Positions 1 through 7,010 of a DNA stretch of 64,000 nucleotides are shown here, in pieces. This stretch comes from an uncultured Planctomycetota bacterium (lineage in GTDB: Bacteria; Planctomycetota; UBA1135; GCA-002686595): assembly GCA_903928115.1 (NCBI GenBank), contig CAIYPP010000013.1, positions 37,789 to 101,788 on the forward strand, given 5' to 3'. The position numbers and the translations under genes were made by a program. The notes under the pieces are model-generated. The model saw nothing but the letters and a program-made list of their open reading frames with translations. It was not told the DNA's origin and made no database searches. Positions within the stretch are counted from its first letter, which is position 1. Each line of letters begins with the position of its first letter.

Positions 1-54
1 AACATCGTGATCCCTGAGGAACTCGAGCCGCTGCCGTCGCAGCTCGGCGAGTGA
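1..54 (+). CDS. C-terminal tail of an unidentified protein (5' end outside window)
   Basis: An open frame enters at base 1 and ends at a TGA at 52-54. Only 17 residues are visible (ending LPSQLGE), too few to name a family. The tail is rich in Glu, Leu and Pro. It is codirectional with the TPR-ExbB-ExbD-secretin genes that follow but is separated from them by about 430 bases containing a strong hairpin, so it probably belongs to a separate transcript. Confidence 0.55.
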   Translation, partial: NIVIPEELEPLPSQLGE

Positions 55-91
55 GTGCCACGGGGTGAGCTCACCCCGCCCGCCCCACCTT

Positions 92-130
92 CCCGCGGGC
101 CCGTCGCGATCGTCGCGGCGGGCCCGCGGG
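92..130 (+). terminator. Strong GC hairpin after the first gene
   Basis: A perfect 12-bp inverted repeat (CCCGCGGGCCCG at 92-103, its complement at 119-130) lies 37 bases after the stop at 54. The loop contains a further 5-bp repeat (105-109 with 113-117). The sequence after it, TATTTCAGG, is only weakly T-rich, so this is a terminator-like hairpin without a proper U tract. Confidence 0.5.
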
Positions 131-488
131 TATTTCAGGGCCGCGATACTGCCGGGCCTCAGCGAGTGTTTTCCGCGCATTTTTCGCGCCGCTGGCCGCT
201 TCCTCCGGCGGAGGAGTTTCGTAACATCCGCCCCCCCACGTCGCTCCGCGCACGCCCCCAGCGGACGCGAGGCGACGACGGTCGGCCTCCTCCCTCCCGC
301 GCGGAGTCGAGGGGTCTGACCCGAGCAGAAACTGCGTAGCCTGCCCCCGGGCTGTGCGGTACTCGTGCGCAAGGTGCAGTCTGTCCGCGGCGCGTCCGCG
401 AGCCACGGCGACACCCAAAGTGGCGCGAGCTCCGCGACGTCCCGGTGCGCAGCGCTCGAGCCCGACCCCACCCCAGCTGATCCCGCCC
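131..488. other. Intergenic leader before the first TPR gene
   Basis: This stretch holds no convincing gene. Short open frames exist but lack typical codon bias and any recognisable motif. No clear Shine-Dalgarno sequence precedes the ATG at 489, and I see no confident promoter. Confidence 0.4.
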
Positions 489-3383
489 ATGCGTCGTTCC
501 CTGTCGTTCGGACTGGTCTTCGCTTTTTCCACGGCCACGCTCTTCGGGCAGAAGAGCGAAGCCGAGCAGCGCGCGGACATCGCCTTCGCCAAGGGCCTTG
601 CCGAGCTCGGCTTCATCGACCTCTCGGAGAAGGTCCTGCGCTCGGTCGAGTCGGGTGGCATCTCCGCGAAGCTCGGTGAGGAAGTGGCGCTGCTCCGCTG
701 CGACGCGCTGTACGACGCGGCCAAGGCGGACCAGACCAAGCGCGAGGAACTGCTCAAGAAGGCGGTCGACGCGTACCAAGCCTTCCTCGACAAGTACAAG
801 GCCTTCGGCGATGCAGAGATCGTCGCGCGCGCGCAGGCGCGCACGGTGGAAGTCGACAGCGTCTACGCGCGCGTCCTCTCGAGTTCGCTCGCCGACATGG
901 TCGGCGAAGAACTGACCGCCAAGAAGAACGCGATGCGCACCTTCCTCGAAGGCGCCGTCGGCCGCGTCAACGACCTGATCCGCGAACAAGAGGAGTTGCT
1001 CAAGGAGAGCGAAGGGAACTCCGCGGCCGAGCGTCGGCTCTTCGAACTCCTGATCAACGGGGCCGACCTCAACCTGCAGCTCGCACAGGTTCAGGACGTC
1101 GCGACCTCCTTCTCGCTCGCCGAGAAGATGTACACCAAGCTCAGCGACACCGCCGGCGAGGGCACGCCTTGGAGCCTGCGCGCCTACATCGGCATCGGCG
1201 ACGTCTACGCCGCACAGGCCGCGCGCGAGGATGACTTCAAGTCGGCTGCGAAGCTCTACCAAGAAGCCGCGAGCTTCTACGAGTTCGCCGTCAACTTCTC
1301 GATTCCGCGCGACCTCGCCGCATGGAAAGAGGCCTCGGCTCAGATGCAGCAGCCGGAGAAGCAGAGCCGCTTCCTCTTCCTGCAGCTCGGCACGCCGGGA
1401 CTGGTCAAGGCGAGCATCGCCTCGGGCGACACCGAAGAGGCTCTCGCGTGGGCGCTGCACTTCGTCAACACGTGGAAGCGTGAAGGTCTCGAGCTCACGC
1501 CGCCGCAGGGCTACCTCGCGCTGCTCGATGTGACGCAGGCACTCGTCACCTCGGGTGGATTCCTCGGCGGCAACCCGGCCGCGGGCGACCTGCGCTGGTT
1601 CGAGAGCCAAGAGGCGCTCACCGCCGCGGGCCTGCCGAAGAAGAGCCAGCGCAGCGCGCTCGACTTCGCGCTCTCGCTCGCGCAGGAAGTTTCGTCGGAG
1701 AACAAGGGCAACAACTTGCAGGTCCGCGCCCAGCGCGCGATCGGCGAGATCATCTCCCGCCCCGGCGTGAAGGTCGACCCGAGCGTGCTCATGGACGCCG
1801 CCAAGGGCGAGTTCAACGCGCAGAACTGGGGCGGCTCGATCGACGGCTTCAAGCGCGTGGTCGCGGCCCTCGACGCGCAGGACATGGCGACGCGCCAAGA
1901 GCGCATGCCCGAGGTTCTTTGGCACATCGCGCGCTCCTACCAGCGCATGGATCGCACGCTCGAAGCCGCTGCGGTCTACGAGCACGCGCTCGAGTCGTGG
2001 AGCGGCGACCCGAAGTTCGACACCGAAAGCGCCAAGGGCTTCTACGACTGCGCGCAGCTCCTGAAGCGCACGATCAAGGGCGACAGCGCGATCGACGCGC
2101 TCGCCGTCCGCGCCGACGCCGCGCTCAAGCGCGCCGCGAGCGGCACCGGCCAAGGCGAGGACATCAAGTTCCGCGACGCGGAGAAGCTCTTCGCCGACGG
2201 CGAGTTCGACAAGGCGCGCGGCGCCTACGCGGGCGTCGGCTCGGGTGCGGAGAATTACGAGAAGGCTAAGGTCAACGCGGGCGTGTGCGACTTCAAGCTG
2301 AAGCGCTACCCCGAGGCGATCGCGGCCTTCGAAGGCTACCTCAATACGTATCTGAAGAGCGCCGACTCGGCGACCAACGACGCGCGCCGCCTCGCGCGCC
2401 GCAAGGAAGCGACCGCCAACGCGCGTTTCTACTGGGGCCTGTCGGAGTTCGAGCTCGCGCTCGCCGGCAAGGGCGAGTGGCAAAAGGTCGTCAACGTGCT
2501 CGGCACGTTCCAGAACGACTTCCCCGAGCAAAACCAGCTCGCGCCCGCGGCCATGTACCGCGTGCTGATCTCCTACGGCCGCCTCAACCAGCAGGACAAG
2601 GTCAAGTCGCTGCTCGGCCTGATGCTGACGAGCTTCCCCGACAACAAGTGGACCGGCCTCGGGGCATCGGAGTCCTACAAGATGCTCAAGACGGCCTTCG
2701 ACGCGGAGAAGGACAGCGCGAAGAAGGCGCTCCTCGAGCGCGAGATGGCCGAGAACCTGCAGGTGCTGAACCGCACGAGCTCGAAGCCGAACTTCGACAA
2801 CATGCGCGCCGAGTCGCGCCACTGGATGAACCTCTCCGAGTGGTCGTCCGCCGAGGACCTGCTCAAGCGCATGCAGGCGCAGTTCAGCGCCGACGCGAGC
2901 CGCGAAGAGGACATGAAGAAGCGCGTGCTGCCCGACCTCGGCGAGGCCCAGCTGCGTCAGAAGAAGGTCGCCGACGCGTTCGCGACGCTCAAGCCGCTCG
3001 TCTCGGACGAGAAGGTCCGCGCCGCCAAGGGCACGGCCTTCGACTTCGCGCAGGCCGCTGCGGGCTGGCTCGAAGTCCAGGGCAGCAAGGTGATCGAGAA
3101 CGCCGGCGCCGCGACGACCGCCGCCGACTTCGAGCTCGCGGTCAAGGCCATCAACCAGCTCACCGACGCCTCCGAGAAGTGGGCGGCGGAGTGGTACGGC
3201 TTCAAGAGCCAGCAGATCTACACGTACCTCCGCTTCGCGGCGGTCGACGGCAAGCGCATGGACACCGCACGCTCGCTGATGGGCCCGATGGTCACCCAGC
3301 TCGGCGGGACCCAGTTCAAGGCCGACGGCATGGCCGAGGACAACCGGCAGCGCTACCTCTGGCTGGCGCAGAAGGTGAAGTGA
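489..3383 (+). CDS. Large exported TPR-repeat protein of an ExbB/ExbD cluster
   Basis: This 964-residue protein begins with a short signal peptide (MRRSLSFGLVFAFSTATLFG), which is why the ATG at 489 is preferred over upstream in-frame starts. The rest is helical and Ala/Glu/Lys-rich, with many degenerate tetratricopeptide-like units such as EKMYTKLSDTAGEG, YEHALESWSG and YPEAIAAFEGYL. TPR proteins scaffold complexes, and this one is probably periplasmic. It heads a codirectional series with a second TPR protein, an ExbB channel, two ExbD proteins and a secretin, so a role in that machine is inferred from context. No enzyme motif is visible. The substrate or partner is unknown. Confidence 0.75.
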   Translation: MRRSLSFGLVFAFSTATLFGQKSEAEQRADIAFAKGLAELGFIDLSEKVLRSVESGGISAKLGEEVALLRCDALYDAAKADQTKREELLKKAVDAYQAFLDKYKAFGDAEIVARAQARTVEVDSVYARVLSSSLADMVGEELTAKKNAMRTFLEGAVGRVNDLIREQEELLKESEGNSAAERRLFELLINGADLNLQLAQVQDVATSFSLAEKMYTKLSDTAGEGTPWSLRAYIGIGDVYAAQAAREDDFKSAAKLYQEAASFYEFAVNFSIPRDLAAWKEASAQMQQPEKQSRFLFLQLGTPGLVKASIASGDTEEALAWALHFVNTWKREGLELTPPQGYLALLDVTQALVTSGGFLGGNPAAGDLRWFESQEALTAAGLPKKSQRSALDFALSLAQEVSSENKGNNLQVRAQRAIGEIISRPGVKVDPSVLMDAAKGEFNAQNWGGSIDGFKRVVAALDAQDMATRQERMPEVLWHIARSYQRMDRTLEAAAVYEHALESWSGDPKFDTESAKGFYDCAQLLKRTIKGDSAIDALAVRADAALKRAASGTGQGEDIKFRDAEKLFADGEFDKARGAYAGVGSGAENYEKAKVNAGVCDFKLKRYPEAIAAFEGYLNTYLKSADSATNDARRLARRKEATANARFYWGLSEFELALAGKGEWQKVVNVLGTFQNDFPEQNQLAPAAMYRVLISYGRLNQQDKVKSLLGLMLTSFPDNKWTGLGASESYKMLKTAFDAEKDSAKKALLEREMAENLQVLNRTSSKPNFDNMRAESRHWMNLSEWSSAEDLLKRMQAQFSADASREEDMKKRVLPDLGEAQLRQKKVADAFATLKPLVSDEKVRAAKGTAFDFAQAAAGWLEVQGSKVIENAGAATTAADFELAVKAINQLTDASEKWAAEWYGFKSQQIYTYLRFAAVDGKRMDTARSLMGPMVTQLGGTQFKADGMAEDNRQRYLWLAQKVK

Positions 3384-3436
3384 GCGAGCGTCCGCTCGTT
3401 CGATTGCCTCCCCGTTGTGAGCCCCATCACCCCCGC

Positions 3437-3442
3437 TAGAAT
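3437..3442 (+). promoter_or_regulatory. Putative -10 hexamer TAGAAT, short leader
   Basis: GCTAGAAT lies 13 nt before the ATG at 3456. The same style of hexamer recurs close to other start codons here (17004, 30962, 36751, 51955, 52021). No good -35 is visible, so this rests on recurrence. Confidence 0.35.
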
Positions 3443-3455
3443 CCTCGCCTCACCC

Positions 3456-4610
3456 ATGCGCCGCACTGCCGTCCTCCTCGCGCTGTCTCTCCTCGCCTCG
3501 CTCCCCACGGCCGCTGCCCAAGGCGGTGGCCGCCCGGATCAGGTCTACGTGAAGAGCAAGCGCGACGGCTCGGTCAGCGCCGTCACGGGCGTGGTCCAGC
3601 GCTACGAGCTCGGCAAGGTCACCGTCGCCGTCGGCTCGAAGGAAAACAACTACGACGCGCTGCAGGTGCAGAGCGTCCAGTGGGGCGACGTCCCGCCGTC
3701 CTTCCGCGAGGGCCACATCTACGCCGAGCGCGGGGCGTGGACCGACGCCGCGAAGAGCTTCCGAGTCGCCGCCGGCGATGCTGGCGCGCGCGACGTCGTG
3801 AAGGCTGCCGCCAAGCGGCATCTGGTCGAGGCCCTGCTCCGCAGCGGCGGCGAAGACGCCGCTCGCTTCACCGAGGCGGCTAACGAGGCTCAGGCCTACC
3901 TCGCGGCCTTCGCGCAGAACGTCGAGGTGCCCGAGGTGCGCATGCTGCACGCGCGCGCACTGTGGCTCGCGGGCAAGCCCGCCGAGGCCGGCGCCGCGTA
4001 CCGCGGGCTGTACGGCGAGTTCAAGGCGGATGGCTCGGCGGCGGGCTACGATCCGGTGATCTGCCTCGAAGCCGGTGTCCAAGCGGCGCGCGCGCTGCTC
4101 GATGGCAAGGACACGCTCGGCGCTCGCGAGATCTACACGACGCTCGAAGGCCAAGCGGGCCCGCTGCTCGTCGCGGCGGCCGAAGGCCCCCAGAAGTCCG
4201 CACTGCAAGCCATCGTCGACGAGGCGGGGCTCGGTCAGGGCTTCGTGGACCTCGCGGGCGGTCAGGCCAAGCAGGCGCTCAACTTCTTCCAGAGCCGCGT
4301 CGGCGCCCTCAAGCCCGACTCGACGCCGGCCGCGCGCTTCGCGGCTCAGCTCGGGCTCGGCGAGGCCCTGCTCGCCGAGAGCAAGCCGCGCGAGGCCACA
4401 CTGGCCCTCTCCAAGGTCGTCGGGCTCGAGTGCGGCGACCGCGACCGCGCGCTGCGTGCCACGGTCAAGCTGGCCGAGGCCTACTCGAAGCTGCCCGATC
4501 CCGACGCGCGCCAGCAGGCCTGCTCCCGAGTCAAGGAAGTGCTCCAGAAGGGCGCGGACGCCCCCGCGGCCCTCCGCGCTCGCCAACTCGCCAAGGACTT
4601 GGGCTGCTAG
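3456..4610 (+). CDS. Exported TPR-like protein
   Basis: A 384-residue protein with a clear signal peptide (MRRTAVLLALSLLASLPTAAAQ), which fixes the start at 3456. The mature part opens with a small beta-rich segment (DQVYVKSKRDGSVSAVTGVV, residues about 29-48). It continues as alpha-helical repeats with TPR-like character, for example LWLAGKPAEAGAAYRGLYGEF and LGLGEALLAESKPREATLAL. It follows the 964-residue TPR protein by about 70 bases and precedes the ExbB gene by about 120. The likely role is a periplasmic scaffold for the adjacent ExbB/ExbD proteins. No family-specific catalytic residues are seen. Confidence 0.7.
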   Translation: MRRTAVLLALSLLASLPTAAAQGGGRPDQVYVKSKRDGSVSAVTGVVQRYELGKVTVAVGSKENNYDALQVQSVQWGDVPPSFREGHIYAERGAWTDAAKSFRVAAGDAGARDVVKAAAKRHLVEALLRSGGEDAARFTEAANEAQAYLAAFAQNVEVPEVRMLHARALWLAGKPAEAGAAYRGLYGEFKADGSAAGYDPVICLEAGVQAARALLDGKDTLGAREIYTTLEGQAGPLLVAAAEGPQKSALQAIVDEAGLGQGFVDLAGGQAKQALNFFQSRVGALKPDSTPAARFAAQLGLGEALLAESKPREATLALSKVVGLECGDRDRALRATVKLAEAYSKLPDPDARQQACSRVKEVLQKGADAPAALRARQLAKDLGC

Positions 4611-4729
4611 ACTCTCGCCCCCTCAGGTCCCCACCTCCGCCAATCCCCCCTTTCGCACATCTCGGTCGACAAGGGTCCCACCTACTTCTCTTCTCTCTCC
4701 CCCACCCTCTCTCTAGGAGTCCCCGGGTC

Positions 4730-5494
4730 ATGACGTTCCGTTCCGTTCGCTCCCGCGCCGCGGCCTTCGCCCGCCGCGCCCTGCCCGCGCTGGCCGTGAT
4801 GCTCTTTGCCGCTCTCCCGCTGCTCGCGCAGGACGGCTCCGAAGGTGCGGCGCCCGCGGCCGCCGAAGACACCTCGCTGTCGCTCTGGAACCTGATCGTG
4901 CTCTCGGGCTTCATCGGCTGGGTGATCATCTTCCTGTCGATCGTGACCCTCGCCGTCATCATCGAGAACTACGTCACGCTCGCGCGCGAGAAGCTCGCGC
5001 CGCCGGAGATCGTCGACGAGATCCAGAGCCTGTTCGAAGAAGGCCAATTCCAAGAGGCGATGGAGCTCTGCGAGAACGAGCCCAGCTTCTTCACCAAGGT
5101 CTGCGCCGCCGGGATCTCCAAGATCGGCCAGCCTTTCGAGGTCATCCAGACCGCGCTGCAGGAGATGGGTAGCGAGGAGTCGATCCGCCTCAACCAGAAG
5201 ATCGGCTGGATCTCGGTGCTCGCCGCCGTGTCCCCGATGCTCGGCCTGTTCGGCACGGTGCAGGGCATGATCGCGTCCTTCCACGTCATCGCGAACACCG
5301 CCAACCCGACGCCGGCCCAGCTCGCGAGCGGTATTTACGTGGCGCTCCTCACGACCTTCGAAGGTCTGATGGTCGCCATCCCCGCGACGGCCGCCTTCGC
5401 CTACCTCCGCAACCGCCTCGTGCGCAACATCATCGAGGTCGGCGCGATCGTGGAAGACCTGTTCGAGCGCTTCCGCCCGACGAACAACCAGTGA
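4730..5494 (+). CDS. MotA/TolQ/ExbB-family proton channel
   Basis: This 254-residue protein is the channel subunit of an ExbB/TolQ-type stator, which uses the proton gradient across the inner membrane to do work in the envelope. It has an N-terminal signal-like segment ending near ALPLLAQ (residues 25-34). Membrane segments lie at about 52-77, 162-182 and 203-224. The second carries the family signature SPMLGLFGTVQGMI, and the third contains TTFEGLMVAIPAT. The start at 4730 has a good AGGAG ribosome site at 4715-4719. Two ExbD genes follow directly. The extra N-terminal signal region before the first channel helix is common in planctomycete and myxobacterial homologues. Confidence 0.93.
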   Translation: MTFRSVRSRAAAFARRALPALAVMLFAALPLLAQDGSEGAAPAAAEDTSLSLWNLIVLSGFIGWVIIFLSIVTLAVIIENYVTLAREKLAPPEIVDEIQSLFEEGQFQEAMELCENEPSFFTKVCAAGISKIGQPFEVIQTALQEMGSEESIRLNQKIGWISVLAAVSPMLGLFGTVQGMIASFHVIANTANPTPAQLASGIYVALLTTFEGLMVAIPATAAFAYLRNRLVRNIIEVGAIVEDLFERFRPTNNQ

Positions 5495-5585
5495 TTTCCC
5501 TCCCCGCCGGCGTCCGGCGATCGACGGCTCCTCGACGGAACCGTAGGTCGTCGGCCCAGCGGGGGTAGAGGCTCCCGGAGGCCCT

Positions 5586-6098
5586 ATGAATCTCGCCAAG
5601 AGCCAGTCCAACGATGAGATCCTGATGGACATGACGCCGATGATCGACGTCACGTTTCAGCTCATCATTTTCTTCATGCTCCTGATGGACATGAGCCAGA
5701 AGGACCTCGAGACGTTGGTGCTTCCCAAGGCCCTCTCGGCCGTGGAGGACAAGCCCAACCCCCTCGATCCGCGCCCGGTGATCAACATCACCGCCGACGG
5801 GCAGATCCTGGTGAAGCGCGAAGTCTACTACGACCCCAAGCGCGACGACGGCTACAAGAAGCTGAAGGAGTACCTCCTGATGCGGGCCCGCGCGATGCCC
5901 AAGGCCCCGGTCGAGCCGGGTTCGAAGGTGATCGCTCCCGACAAGCCGATCCTCGTGCGCGCCGACCAGTCCACCCCCTTCAAGCACATCCAAAAGGTGA
6001 TGGAGATCTGCGGCGTCCAAGACATCAAGATCTGGAAGATCGAGCTCGCCGCCGGTCAGGAAAAGCCCGAAGAGGGCGCTGCCGCAGGAGGCAACTAG
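5586..6098 (+). CDS. ExbD/TolR-family stator protein 1
   Basis: A 170-residue ExbD/TolR protein: a short cytoplasmic tail, one membrane helix (about 18-36) and a periplasmic domain. The helix begins with the family motif MTPMIDVTFQLIIFFM. Asp21 is the predicted proton-carrying residue. GGAGG at about 5577 supports the start. The stop at 6096-6098 abuts the ATG of a second ExbD, so the two are translationally coupled. Two different ExbD subunits with one ExbB resemble systems such as Myxococcus AglRQS, where paralogous TolR-like proteins share a channel. Confidence 0.92.
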   Translation: MNLAKSQSNDEILMDMTPMIDVTFQLIIFFMLLMDMSQKDLETLVLPKALSAVEDKPNPLDPRPVINITADGQILVKREVYYDPKRDDGYKKLKEYLLMRARAMPKAPVEPGSKVIAPDKPILVRADQSTPFKHIQKVMEICGVQDIKIWKIELAAGQEKPEEGAAAGGN

Positions 6099-6620
6099 AT
6101 GGCCATCGGAGTCAGCGACTCGCAAGAGTCCACCGAAATGAAGGGCGACATGACGCCGATGATCGACGTCGTGTTCCAGCTCCTCATTTTCTTCATGCTC
6201 ACGATCAAGTTCAAACTGCTCGAGGGCAAGCTCTCGGCCTACCTGCCGAAGGACGTCGGCGTCAACCAGACGCAGGCGGAGCCCAAGGAGAAGGTCGAGA
6301 TCAAGCTCAAGGTCGAGCGCGAAGGATCGAAGCTCAAGCCCGATGGCTCCGGCCCGTGGGACGGGGAGGGCGCCTACAAGTACGGCCCCGACCGCGTGAT
6401 CCGCTTCTCGGTGGGCCCCAAGAGCAGCCTCGAGCTCAAGGAAATCGTGGCCCGCGTGAAGGAGCTCTACAAGATCGACCCCAAGGGCTCGGTCACGATC
6501 GACCCGCTGCCGGGCACGTGCTACTCGGACGTGATCCGCGTGCTCGATGAGGTGATCCTCATCGGCTACTCGGACGTCTCGTTCATCGGCGACAAGTCGG
6601 CGCTGTACGAGAAGAAGTGA
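6099..6620 (+). CDS. ExbD/TolR-family stator protein 2
   Basis: A 173-residue ExbD/TolR paralogue that starts at the base after the previous stop. The membrane helix (about 19-37) carries MTPMIDVVFQLLIFFM with predicted proton-binding Asp23. The periplasmic part has a Lys/Glu-rich region (about 62-80) and ends with the usual alternating beta-alpha fold around SVTIDPLPGTCYSDVIRVLD. It diverges from the first ExbD outside the helix, which suggests a heteromeric stator. A strong terminator lies just downstream, so the ExbB-ExbD-ExbD unit can end here. Confidence 0.92.
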   Translation: MAIGVSDSQESTEMKGDMTPMIDVVFQLLIFFMLTIKFKLLEGKLSAYLPKDVGVNQTQAEPKEKVEIKLKVEREGSKLKPDGSGPWDGEGAYKYGPDRVIRFSVGPKSSLELKEIVARVKELYKIDPKGSVTIDPLPGTCYSDVIRVLDEVILIGYSDVSFIGDKSALYEKK

Positions 6621-6626
6621 TCTCAC

Positions 6627-6661
6627 GCGGGGGGTGCGCCGCCGCAAGGCGCATCCCCCGC
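6627..6661 (+). terminator. Intrinsic terminator after the second ExbD gene
   Basis: A 14-bp stem (6627-6640 with 6648-6661) contains one G-U pair, a 7-nt loop (GCCGCAA) and then TGCTCTTTGTC. It begins 6 bases after the ExbD stop. Confidence 0.72.
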
Positions 6662-7010
6662 TGCTCTTTGTCCCTCCGCCGTCGGCGACCTCCGCCGAGA
6701 CTCGCTCCCCGCCCCGCGCCTTCGGCGCGACTCGGCCGGTGCCCCGGGCCTCGCAACGGCTGCCGAAAGTGCCCCGCCCTCGCAGCGCCGCCTAGGCGCT
6801 CCGGCGGACACTTTCCAAGCTCCCCGCCCGACGCTAACCTTCCCCCCTCTTCGTCCATCGAAGGCCGCTGACCGCGCGTCGGACGGCGCCTTCGGGATCT
6901 CCAAAGTCTCTCCCCCATCTCTCCCTCCCGCGGCCGCGGCCACCCTGGCCAGAGCCTCGGGGTCTCTCGGGTCCCCACCCCCCACCGTCGAAGTTCGACA
7001 GTCCCACGCG
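6662..7010. other. Intergenic region upstream of the secretin gene
   Basis: No gene is supported. The region is C-rich on the plus strand. A short inverted repeat GTCGAA-G-TTCGAC sits at 6987-6999, 11 bases before the secretin start, and could be an operator, but nothing identifies its binder. A separate promoter for the secretin gene is expected here because a terminator precedes the region. Confidence 0.4.

Noticed and set aside
159..2822. Long minus-strand open frame opposite the first TPR gene
   Set aside because: It is an antisense shadow caused by high GC in third positions. Its translation is Arg/Leu/Glu-biased low-complexity sequence with no domain, whereas the plus strand has a signal peptide and TPR repeats.
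5505..5519. Short hairpin CGCCGG-CGT-CCGGCG after the ExbB gene
   Set aside because: A 6-bp stem with a 3-nt loop and no T tract is expected by chance in such GC-rich DNA, and the ExbD genes follow closely.
6987..6999. GTCGAA-G-TTCGAC as a LexA-type box
   Set aside because: The half-site spacing does not match the known LexA consensus forms I can recall, and the downstream gene is a secretin, so only a generic inverted repeat is noted.
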